The notes: generated by a model not told the origin, from the sequence alone. A stretch of DNA of 8,175 nt from Planctomycetaceae bacterium (GCA_031274385.1 JAISQH010000209.1:1-8175); one strand, 5' to 3'. Positions 1 through 6,358 are shown, counted from the first letter of the stretch. A program made the numbers and translations.

Positions 1-80
1 TTAACAATACTATAACGCCGTTCCAAAATACGCCTCCATGCAACAAAAATTGAAAATTCCTCAATAAAACAATATAAATC

Positions 81-109
81 ATTATAACACAATATCTTAA
101 AAAAAGTAA
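81..109 (-). promoter_or_regulatory. Possible leftward promoter at the window edge
   Basis: Read on the minus strand there is a perfect TATAAT (81-86) and, 17 bp upstream, a weak -35 TTACTT (104-109). Further left, GGAGG (33-37) lies 6 nt before a TTG codon (24-26) that opens a frame to the window edge. A gene running leftward out of the window is possible, but only a few codons are visible and the -35 is poor. Confidence 0.25.
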
Positions 110-127
110 GGACAGTAGAATTAAGGA

Positions 128-317
128 TTGCGCGCAAATACGCAAAGAAACACGAAAGGATGATTTTTATAATTTCATGTTATAAAAAATCTACAAATTA
201 ATTTGTTTCATTTTTTTGTGAAATTTCGTGTTTTTCGTGGTGGAATCCTCATTTTTAACAATTGTTCCCTAAAACGAAAAAAAATGTCCATTTGATTCTT
301 CGCGTCTTTGCGCGCAA
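128..317. repeat. Imperfect inverted repeat, dispersed-element type
   Basis: The left arm starts TTGCGCGCAAATACGCAAAG (128-147) and continues into AAACACGAAA (to 158). The right arm is split: TTTCGTGTTTTTCGTGG (224-240) matches the AAACACGAAA part, and CGCGTCTTTGCGCGCAA (301-317) matches the outer part. TTGCGCGCAA is itself a palindrome. The 65 bp between the inner arms are very AT-rich and not coding. The layout resembles a small non-autonomous repeat, but copy number cannot be judged from one window. Confidence 0.5.
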
Positions 318-359
318 CTTGAAAAACAAAATTTCAACCATTTACCGTCCGCTTCATTG

Positions 360-438
360 CCATCATATTTCACGGCGTCCCGTTACATTTCACGGCGGTT
401 GCCGTGATATTTGATGGATTGCCCGTGAAATATGACGG
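360..438. repeat. Array of four 17-bp modules (F-F-R-R), possible activator sites
   Basis: Four near-identical 17-mers lie at 360-376 (+), 380-396 (+), 401-417 (-) and 422-438 (-). Read in one orientation they are CCATCATATTTCACGGC, CCGTTACATTTCACGGC, CCATCAAATATCACGGC and CCGTCATATTTCACGGG. They vary only at positions 3, 5, 7, 10 and 17. Centres are 20-21 bp apart, about two turns of the helix, so all would face the same side. The array ends about 100 bp before the sigma-54-type promoter at 535-551, a usual distance for enhancer-binding-protein sites. That role is inference; a hairpin-forming repeat is the alternative. Confidence 0.6.
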
Positions 439-534
439 ATCAATAATGAATCGGTTTATTGTTCTATTTAATAAAATTGCCGCAAATATTGATCTGTTCT
501 ATCTTTAAAAACAAAATTTTTGTAAAAATTCAAA

Positions 535-551
535 TTGGCATGGTTCTTGCC
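535..551 (+). promoter_or_regulatory. Sigma-54-type (-24/-12) promoter for the DUF1559 gene
   Basis: TTGGCATGGTTCTTGCC fits the -24/-12 consensus YTGGCACGRNNNTTGCW at all but two positions. The invariant GG (537-538) and GC (549-550) are separated by exactly 10 nt. Transcription would start near 562, giving a leader of about 75 nt before the ATG at 637. The strand and position suit the downstream pseudopilin gene, and the four-module array lies upstream at enhancer distance. Confidence 0.6.
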
Positions 552-636
552 TTTGATTTGTTATCGGAGCAACTAATTGCTCAAACTGTAACAAATGATT
601 TTCAAAACATAAAAACAAAATCAAAAGGAGTTTCCC

Positions 637-1849
637 ATGAAAACGAATTTACAAAATCTAAACGTACAAAAATCATCTCACGATAAAATAGGCAGGGGGG
701 GGGGGGCTAGGTAGAGTTCGAAAATCAGGGATAAAAAAGTTTCAGAAAAAATTTCCGAAATTTCTGTTCGGATTTACACTGGTTGAACTTCTGGTAGTCA
801 TTGCGATTATCGGAGTCTTGGTTGGGATGCTTTTACCAGCCGTTCAACAAGCCCGCGAAGCGGCAAGACGAATGTCTTGTACCAACCATCTCAAACAACA
901 AGGTCTGGCTGTACACAATTTCCACGACACACAACAAGGAATAACGCCTTTTCACGTTGGCGCACAATATTATCCGACAGGTACAGGTGAACAAGGTTTC
1001 CTTTCGTTTTTTGGGTTACTTTATCCCTACATTGAGCAACAAGCACTTTATGATTTATTACAATCTGTAGAAATTGGTACAAAAAAGGGTTTTCAAGTAC
1101 CTTTGAACGAAACTTGGTGGCAAACTTTTACGGAAGAGCAACAAAATGGTTTTTCTTTGTCAACCTATCAGTGCCCTTCCAAAAGAAGTGGAACGTATGT
1201 CAAAGAAATAACATTTGTAGATTACGGACCAGGATCAGGACCACTCGGAGATTACGCTGTTGTCCTAGATTCACCAGATATGTCTGGTATGGCATTTACA
1301 TTAATAGGTGGCTCGTACGATATTGAGCATCCCAGATACAATGACTATATTACCAGTCCGATTAGACGCGCTTGCCACTCTGTCGAAGGAACGTTAACAA
1401 CAGCGGGCGATCCAAACACGTGGTTTCCGCGTGACAATTTTAGTTTCATTTCCGATGGGTTGAGTAATCAATTACTTGTCGGTGAAAAATTTGTTCCTTC
1501 CGACAAGTTAAATGTGTGCGATGTAAACGCGACTGATTACAATTGGTATATTTTTGATTGCCCTTATCTTTCTGCTGAAGTGTATGCTGTTCATTCTGTT
1601 GGACGTGATATTTATTCGCAATATACGACGGAGATTATAGCAAGAAATTCTAACAGTGGTTCTGCGCTTGGTGGCGGCTTAGCTAATATAATAACGGGAG
1701 AAACTCCACACTTTGGCGGTAATCACATTGGCATTTGCAATTTTATTATTGGTGATGGTTCTGTACGAGCGATTTCGTCAATGACATCAAACGAAATTTT
1801 ACGCTACTTGGGCGATGCCCATGATGGGAATCCTGTCTTAATTCCGTAA
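637..1849 (+). CDS. DUF1559 prepilin-like H-X9-DG protein, frame interrupted at a poly-G tract
   Basis: This is a pseudopilin-like protein of the DUF1559 family; such proteins carry a type IV prepilin N-terminus, but their exact role is not established. AAAGGAG (624-630) sits 6 nt before ATG 637. That frame reads 25 codons, crosses 12 G residues (695-706) and stops at TAG 712-714. Removing one G joins it to the long downstream frame and gives 403 residues. The prepilin cleavage site G45|FTLVELLVVIAIIG is encoded just after the tract, followed by the typical AVQQAREAARRMSC. Near the C-terminus H363 and D373-G374 form the H-X9-DG motif. The downstream frame alone has no ATG, GTG or TTG before the pilin helix: it is closed by TAG 689-691, and its first start codon, TTG 818, lies inside the helix. 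So 637 is the natural start. Whether the frame break is real, phase-variable or a sequencing error is open. Confidence 0.85.
695..706 (+). repeat. Homopolymer run of 12 G inside the DUF1559 leader
   Basis: Twelve consecutive G residues, preceded by A and followed by CTAGG, lie in the region encoding the leader upstream of the prepilin cleavage site. With 12 G the frame ends 6 nt later; with 11, 8 or 14 it continues through the whole protein. Runs of this length are prone to slipped-strand mispairing and also to sequencing miscounts. Confidence 0.9.
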
Positions 1850-1917
1850 CATGTTCAATTTCAATGATACATTATTAGGTGTGTATCCGGTATTTTTTTA
1901 ACGTATTCAAAATAAAT

Positions 1918-1938
1918 AACCCCAAAGGGGTTTAATTT
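1918..1938 (+). terminator. Hairpin with T-rich tail after the DUF1559 gene
   Basis: AACCCC (1918-1923), loop AAA, GGGGTT (1927-1932), followed by TAATTT. The 6-bp stem and T-rich tail resemble a weak intrinsic terminator about 70 bp after the DUF1559 stop. It may instead be the first member of the hairpin cluster that follows. Confidence 0.45.
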
Positions 1939-1944
1939 GGATAA

Positions 1945-1972
1945 CCCCGTGCAAGCGGAGCGCAGCACGGGG
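1945..1972. repeat. Palindromic hairpin with GCGCAGC in the loop
   Basis: CCCCGTGC (1945-1952) pairs perfectly with GCACGGGG (1965-1972). The 12-nt loop AAGCGGAGCGCA runs into the second arm to make AGCGCAGC, the core also found in the palindromes at 2085-2336. No U-run follows, so a terminator role is less likely than a REP-like element. Confidence 0.55.
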
Positions 1973-1993
1973 AAAGTTACAGGAAATCAAAAC

Positions 1994-2010
1994 GAACTCT
2001 GAAAGAGTTC
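1994..2010. repeat. Short hairpin, 7-bp stem
   Basis: GAACTCT (1994-2000) and AGAGTTC (2004-2010) pair around the loop GAA. It is the third hairpin within about 90 bp. There is no U-tract after it and no gene nearby for it to control. Confidence 0.4.
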
Positions 2011-2083
2011 AATAAAATCAGTAACGAAATACGAAAACAACAATGAAAACGAATCCATTGAACATTCATTTTTGTTTTTCCTT

Positions 2084-2338
2084 AGTCGCGCAGCGACGAC
2101 ATGATGCATAACCGGCGGTGTAGCGCAGCGCAACCGCCGGATAATCGCCAACAACAACCAAAGTCGCGCAGCGACGAGATTATCAAAAGTGGAGTTTAGG
2201 GAATTGAATGAAAGAGATTTTGTTCGATAATATCGATGATGTCGTCGCTGCGCGACTTGGTCGTGGGGATGGACGCGATCCGGCGGTTGCGCTGCGCTAC
2301 ACCGCCGGTTATGCATAATCACGTCGCTAGCGCGACTA
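2084..2338. repeat. Pair of ~94-bp composite palindrome units in inverted orientation
   Basis: The left unit holds GTCGCGCAGCGAC (2085-2097), a long hairpin with arms CCGGCGGT/ACCGCCGG (2112-2140) and GTCGCGCAGCGAC again (2163-2175). The right unit repeats this in reverse: 2244-2256, 2280-2308 and 2323-2336. Positions 2104-2142 and 2278-2316 are perfect reverse complements over 39 nt. The outer element at 2323-2336 has one extra A. The central spacer 2178-2241 is AT-rich. All members carry GCGCAGC or its complement at their centre while stems differ, as in REP-type elements. Open frames across it are products of the repeat, not genes. Confidence 0.75.
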
Positions 2339-2410
2339 AAATCAATATCACTTTACCTTTCAATCGACCAATCAAAAATTCTGAGTATTTGTTCAAAAAT
2401 AATATTTTAA

Positions 2411-2428
2411 TCACTCAATGTTGAGTGA
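2411..2428. promoter_or_regulatory. 18-bp palindrome upstream of the thioredoxin-fold gene, possible operator
   Basis: TCACTCAA (2411-2418), TG, TTGAGTGA (2421-2428) is a perfect inverted repeat ending 42 bp before ATG 2471. Flanking AAAATA and TATTTT stretches extend the symmetry loosely. Its size and place suit a dimeric regulator's operator. No regulator is seen nearby, and a clear -10 box could not be assigned. Confidence 0.35.
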
Positions 2429-2470
2429 AATATTTTTGCACGATACTCATTAACAAAAAGGAACGTAACA

Positions 2471-3898
2471 ATGAAAACCTTTTTTAAGTTCGCTACGTGG
2501 GCATTTATCGTATTTGCCCTTTCACTTCCGTTTGTTCCGGCTCAATCCGAAACAAACGAGAATGAAGAAATCAACTCAATTGATGACGTAAAAACATTTG
2601 AGGATGCCGTCAAGTACATTAAACAAATCGAATCAAAATCATTGAAGTCTCTCGCTTCCATCAGTAACGAAGAAGAGAAAAAGAAGGCGACTGCAAAATA
2701 TGTTACGGAATTAGGTGAAACATTTATCAAAAACGGTGAAAAGATAATTTCACTCACCGACGATCCCGCTCAACAAAAAGGAGGTATTCAGTTAAAAATA
2801 ACAGGACTTACTCTTCTCCAAAAAACTCAAGAGTTGGAAAAATATTTTGATGAATTGGCGAAAGATGGAAAGTTTAAATCCGTTGTTGATCAGCAACGTT
2901 ACACAAGCTTGTTTCAAACTAAAGTAAGTAAGGAATTGCGAGAGAATTTTACATTGGAAAATTTCGCACAATATTTTCAAGAAGCCAAAAAATGGGCAAA
3001 TACCGACGGAATCGAACCGGCAACTCCGCTACTGTTTATCATAGGAATAACTGTAACACCGAAGGCTTTGGAACTTGACCCGGAGATTACGAAAAAAACG
3101 ATTGATGATATTATTTCGTTTGTCAATTCCGATGAACTTAAAGTTTCAGAATCGAAAAAGAAGGAAACAATAAGTAAAATTGAAAAATTTCAATTTCAAA
3201 TAGCAGGTAACGATCTGCGAGAAAATTTTACGTTGGAAAATTTCGCACAACACTTTCAAAAAGTAAAAAAATGGGCAAATACTGATGTGAGCATGTTACT
3301 TTCAATTCTGGAAATTGCCGCAATACCAAAGGCTTTGGAACTTGATCCTGATATTGTGAAAAAAACAGTCGATGAAATTCTTGCCTTTGTCCGTTCCGAC
3401 GAACTGAAAATTTCGGAAGAGAAAAAGAAGGAAGTCATTTTGCAAATTGAAGGATTTCAAAAACGGTTTTTAGGGTCGAATCCTGAATTGTACGGAAAAA
3501 CGCTTGACGATCAGGATTTTGACTGGAACAAATTACGCGGCAAATTTGTTCTCGTCAAATTCACTGCGTCATGGTGCGGTCCTTGCAAACGCGAGATTCC
3601 ATTCATGCTCAAAGCATACGAGAAATATCACGACAAGGGATTTGAAATTGTTTCGGTTTATGTTTGGGATAAATTGGATGCGACAAAAAAGGTTGTTGAA
3701 GAGGAAAAACTGAATTGGATTATTTTGTCGGAGGAATTGACGGAAAAGGCGGGCTTGCCGAAACAAGGAACGTCATACGCAGTTCGCGGCGTGCCGACAA
3801 TATTCCTCGTCGATAAAGACGGCAAAATCATTTCAACAACTGTACGCGGCGAAAAACTAGAAGAAACGCTGGCGAAAGTGTTCGGAGAAACGTTTTAA
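2471..3898 (+). CDS. Secreted TlpA/thioredoxin-fold protein with duplicated helical module
   Basis: The 475-residue protein starts at ATG 2471, 8 nt after AAAGGA (2457-2462). Residues 1-26 look like a signal peptide (hydrophobic AFIVFALSLPFV, probable cleavage after PAQS), so it should act outside the cytoplasm. Residues 35-150 are charged and helical. Two tandem modules of about 90 residues follow, at 156-248 and 249-335, each opening LRENFTLENFAQ and sharing KKWANTD and PKALELDP. Residues 336-475 are a thioredoxin-like domain of the TlpA/ResA kind, with W368-C-G-P-C372 and the cis-proline segment GVPT (P442). The CGPC pair should support thiol-disulfide exchange; the substrate is unknown. 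The helical part matches no family I recognise and may bind a partner. No cytochrome-maturation gene lies nearby. A long inverted repeat begins 3 bp after the stop. Confidence 0.9.
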   Translation: MKTFFKFATWAFIVFALSLPFVPAQSETNENEEINSIDDVKTFEDAVKYIKQIESKSLKSLASISNEEEKKKATAKYVTELGETFIKNGEKIISLTDDPAQQKGGIQLKITGLTLLQKTQELEKYFDELAKDGKFKSVVDQQRYTSLFQTKVSKELRENFTLENFAQYFQEAKKWANTDGIEPATPLLFIIGITVTPKALELDPEITKKTIDDIISFVNSDELKVSESKKKETISKIEKFQFQIAGNDLRENFTLENFAQHFQKVKKWANTDVSMLLSILEIAAIPKALELDPDIVKKTVDEILAFVRSDELKISEEKKKEVILQIEGFQKRFLGSNPELYGKTLDDQDFDWNKLRGKFVLVKFTASWCGPCKREIPFMLKAYEKYHDKGFEIVSVYVWDKLDATKKVVEEEKLNWIILSEELTEKAGLPKQGTSYAVRGVPTIFLVDKDGKIISTTVRGEKLEETLAKVFGETF

Positions 3899-3900
3899 TT

Positions 3901-3969
3901 GTAGGGGCAAACCCTTGCGGTTGCCCCGAACCATCACCGATTCAGGGCGACCGCAAGGGTCGCCCCTAC
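3901..3969. repeat. Long inverted repeat between genes, GTAGGGGC type, possible terminator
   Basis: The left arm GTAGGGGC-AAACCCTTGCGGTTGCCC (3901-3926) pairs with the right arm GGGCGACCGCAAGGGTCGCCCCTAC (3945-3969) with a few mismatches; the loop is about 18 nt. It lies 3 bp after the thioredoxin-fold stop codon. GTAGGGGCGACCC-type sequences are familiar to me as dispersed intergenic repeats in unrelated bacteria; this is from memory, not a search. Such a stem would block RNA decay or end transcription, but a clean U-run is missing. Confidence 0.7.
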
Positions 3970-4040
3970 GTAAAATATTTGTTTTTTGACGGGTTAAAAT
4001 ATATCAAAAATTAAAAATATCATTACAAAAAATTTTTATT

Positions 4041-4520
4041 ATGTTAATCAGATCAACGTTATTGTTTGTGTTTTTGTTTGTTCCGTTTTTTGTGACGGGT
4101 TGTAGTCAGAATGTTCGGGTTGAGGGAACGGTCTCGTTTTCGGATGGGACAACAATTGATCGCGGGCAAGTCATTTTTGAAAACGATACAAAAACCTACA
4201 TCGGCAACATCCGCAAAAACGGTACGTTTAGTATTGGCGTTTATAAAGATGGCGAAGGTATTCCCAAAGGACATTACCGTGCCGCTGTTACAGGTGTTTT
4301 TGAAGAAACACCGCCAACCTCCGGCACTAAACTACAACTTGTCTTTCCGACTCATCTTGTTGCAGGAAAGTATCGCGATTCCAAAACGTCGGGCTTTGAA
4401 TTTGATATTCAAGGTAAAACAACCGGAATCTCTCTCGTTGTGGAACGTACGAAAAAGGAAGAGCAAAAACAGCAACAAAAACAAAATCTCCCGTTGTTAC
4501 CCGCAACCGTACAACGGTAA
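4041..4520 (+). CDS. Small lipoprotein, carboxypeptidase-regulatory-like fold
   Basis: The 159-residue protein has a lipoprotein signal: residues 1-20 are hydrophobic and end in a lipobox-like FVTGC with C21 as the lipidated residue. Residues 25-135 read V-x-G-x-V, DG, G-x-V-x-F, NG-x-F-S-I, PKGHYRAAVTG, a pattern of short beta strands typical of the small lipoproteins with carboxypeptidase-regulatory-like folds that are frequent in planctomycetes, often near DUF1559 genes. Function in that family is unknown; a structural or envelope role is inferred. The tail 137-149 is rich in K, E and Q. No Shine-Dalgarno sequence is visible before ATG 4041. TTGACG at 3986-3991 may be a -35 box, but the matching -10 is poor. 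The frame overlapping it from 4111 is a shadow. Confidence 0.8.
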   Translation: MLIRSTLLFVFLFVPFFVTGCSQNVRVEGTVSFSDGTTIDRGQVIFENDTKTYIGNIRKNGTFSIGVYKDGEGIPKGHYRAAVTGVFEETPPTSGTKLQLVFPTHLVAGKYRDSKTSGFEFDIQGKTTGISLVVERTKKEEQKQQQKQNLPLLPATVQR

Positions 4521-4558
4521 AACTGTCTATATTTTGTTTTTTACAGGAAGAAAGAAGT

Positions 4559-4601
4559 GAAAGAAGATTTTTATCGTGTATTTAATATCTTCTTTCTTTT
4601 T
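4559..4601 (+). terminator. Hairpin plus T-run after the lipoprotein gene
   Basis: GAAAGAAGAT (4559-4568) pairs perfectly with ATCTTCTTTC (4587-4596), followed directly by TTTTT. The stem is AT-rich and the loop long (18 nt), so it would be a weak intrinsic terminator. It lies about 40 bp after the lipoprotein stop and faces the convergent glutamate synthase gene. On the minus strand no U-run follows it. Confidence 0.45.
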
Positions 4602-4692
4602 GCAATTGAAGTTACAAAAAATATCCTTTCGTTTTTCTTGATTTTTGCGACAGAATTTTTGTTGAAGGCGGCGTTGGCGCAACCGTTTTCAA

Positions 4693-6108
4693 TTACCATA
4701 TTTTGGAATTTTGTTGAAGAAAGGCGTTCATATCTTGTGCGGCGTTTCGTCCGGCGCCCATTGCGAGGATAACAGTGGCGGAACCGGTAACAATATCACC
4801 GCCAGCCCAGACCATTGGTCGGCTTGTTCGTCCGTTTTCTGTTGCCACAATGTAACCTCGTTGATTGAGTTCCAGACCGGGCGTATTTTTGGTCAGGAGC
4901 GGATTCGCCAACGCCCCGGCGGCAACAATCACACAGTCAGTCGGCAACTCAAATGACGAATCAGGAATCTTGACCGGACGCCTTCGCCCAGATGCATCCG
5001 GTTCGCCCAACTCCATTTTGTTGCAAATAATCGCACGGACTTTGCCTTGTTCGTTGCCGAGATATTGTTGGGGATTGGTTAGAAAAAGAAATTCGATTCC
5101 TTCTTCTTCGGCATGATGAATTTCTTCGGCTCGCGCGGGCAGTTCGGCATGGGAACGCCTGTACACAATTTTGACTGATTCCGCCCCTAACCGCATGGCG
5201 GTTCGTGCGGCGTCCATTGCCACGTTGCCGCCGCCAATGACGCAAACGTTTTGCCCGCGAATAATCGGCGTGTCGTAATAGGGAAATTGGTACGCTTTCA
5301 TCAGATTTGACCGAGTCAGATATTCGTTTGCGGAATAGACACCGCCCAAATCTTCGCCCGGCAAGTTCAAAAACATCGGCAACCCCGCCCCGACACCGAT
5401 AAATATCGCAACAAAATCGTCGAGCAATTCCTCTATCGTCAATGTTTTACCGATGACCTGATTTAATTCGATTCGGACACCGAGTTGGACGAGATATTCG
5501 ACTTCGTGTTCGACAATGGCTTTGGGCAGCCGAAATTCCGGGATTCCGTACATTAACACGCCGCCCGGTTTGTGAAAGGCTTCGAACACGGTGACGTCGT
5601 AACCGAGCAAAATCATGTCTCCGGCAACCGTCAATCCGGCAGGTCCTGCTCCGACCACCGCAATTTTTTGACCATTGGGCGGTTGTTTTGGGGGCATTTC
5701 GACGAGATGCTGTTCGCGTTCGTAGTCAGCGGCGAAACGTTCGCAACGTCCAATGGCGACCGGTTCGGATTTTTTGCCGAGAATACATTTTGATTCGCAT
5801 TGTGATTCTTGCGGGCAAACTCGTCCGCAAACGGCGGGCAGGGCGTTGGTTTCTTTAATTTTCCGTGCGGCGGCGGCGAAGTGGTTTTCGCGAAGTAATT
5901 TGAGAAATTCCGGGATTTTGACGCCGACCGGACAACCTTCGACGCAGGCGGGTTTTTTGCACTGAATACAGCGTGCGGCTTCGGTTTGAGCCATTTCGGG
6001 CGTATAACCGAGCGGAACTTCTAAAAAGTTTCGGGCACGGACTTTGGCGGGTTGCTCCAGCATGGGAGTTCGTCCCGGTTTTGAAACTTTTACGGCGGGA
6101 TTGCTCAT
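4693..6108 (-). CDS. gltA: NADPH-dependent glutamate synthase, GltA/GltD type (NfnB-like)
   Basis: This flavoprotein belongs to the family of the glutamate synthase small subunit, which passes electrons from NADPH through FAD and iron-sulfur clusters; the stand-alone GltA form is annotated as homotetrameric glutamate synthase. From ATG 6108 it has 471 residues. Cysteines 47, 50, 55, 59 and 94, 98, 104, 108 are the usual two cluster-binding sets. G153-A-G-P-A-G158 begins the FAD fold, and G292-G-G-N-V-A297 the NADPH fold. The C-terminal GGDIVTGSATVILAMGAG completes the FAD site. A longer frame reaches TTG 6156, but that is almost at the predicted transcription start, so ATG 6108 is preferred; no Shine-Dalgarno sequence is seen. 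Neither a GltB large subunit nor an NfnA partner is in the window, so the reaction could be glutamate synthesis or NADH/ferredoxin:NADP transhydrogenation. Confidence 0.92.
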   Translation of the reverse strand: MSNPAVKVSKPGRTPMLEQPAKVRARNFLEVPLGYTPEMAQTEAARCIQCKKPACVEGCPVGVKIPEFLKLLRENHFAAAARKIKETNALPAVCGRVCPQESQCESKCILGKKSEPVAIGRCERFAADYEREQHLVEMPPKQPPNGQKIAVVGAGPAGLTVAGDMILLGYDVTVFEAFHKPGGVLMYGIPEFRLPKAIVEHEVEYLVQLGVRIELNQVIGKTLTIEELLDDFVAIFIGVGAGLPMFLNLPGEDLGGVYSANEYLTRSNLMKAYQFPYYDTPIIRGQNVCVIGGGNVAMDAARTAMRLGAESVKIVYRRSHAELPARAEEIHHAEEEGIEFLFLTNPQQYLGNEQGKVRAIICNKMELGEPDASGRRRPVKIPDSSFELPTDCVIVAAGALANPLLTKNTPGLELNQRGYIVATENGRTSRPMVWAGGDIVTGSATVILAMGAGRNAAQDMNAFLQQNSKIW

Positions 6109-6164
6109 CAAAAAAAATGGGAAGGGTTGAAGCCGATTGAGGGGAACACAAAACAATCCGCCCT

Positions 6165-6192
6165 ATTTTATCGCATCTTTTCACCCTGTAAA
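6165..6192 (-). promoter_or_regulatory. Sigma-70-type promoter for gltA
   Basis: On the minus strand TTTACA (6187-6192), a 16-bp spacer and TAAAAT (6165-6170) each match the consensus hexamers at five of six positions. The start would be near 6158, leaving about 50 nt of leader to ATG 6108. Confidence 0.55.
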
Positions 6193-6318
6193 GCATCGCG
6201 TTCCATCTTTTTCTCCAATCTGCAAAGTTGAAAACCAACATTTTTCGCACAAAAATACAATTTGCACTTTCCAAGAATTTTAAACCAAAATTCCCATGTT
6301 TTTCTACGTTTTTCTCAT

Positions 6319-6358
6319 TTTTTGTACAATTTTGAGTTTTTTTAATCATGTACAAAAA
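6319..6358. repeat. 10-bp inverted repeat in an AT-rich gap
   Basis: TTTTTGTACA (6319-6328) and TGTACAAAAA (6349-6358) are perfect reverse complements 20 nt apart. It lies between the divergent promoters at 6165-6192 and 6409-6437, so a shared operator is possible. The rest of 6193-6408 is AT-rich and shows no gene. Confidence 0.35.

Noticed and set aside
128..438. CRISPR array
   Set aside because: The repeats are inverted, only four in number, spaced by 3-5 bp, and there are no unique spacers of normal size or cas genes.
323..511. Open frame through the four-module array
   Set aside because: No start codon or ribosome-binding site suits it, and the regular repeat structure explains the sequence better.
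459..686. 75-codon frame before the DUF1559 gene
   Set aside because: It begins at a TTG without ribosome-binding site, spans the sigma-54-type promoter and overlaps the better-supported start at 637 in another frame.
1987..2322. 111-codon minus-strand frame across the palindrome island
   Set aside because: It and a similar plus-strand frame (2236-2424) read the same repeat (RRLRCATPPVMH), so they are by-products of GC-rich palindromes.
4111..4560. 149-codon frame inside and after the lipoprotein gene
   Set aside because: It lies in another frame of a gene with a clear lipobox and shows no signal or domain of its own.
4557..4772. 71-codon plus-strand frame starting GTG
   Set aside because: It starts inside the terminator-like hairpin and runs antisense into the end of gltA; a nearby AGGAAG is not enough support.
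5855..6355. 166-codon minus-strand frame overlapping the start of gltA
   Set aside because: It covers the gltA promoter and the cysteine-rich N-terminal coding region in a different frame and has no recognisable domain.
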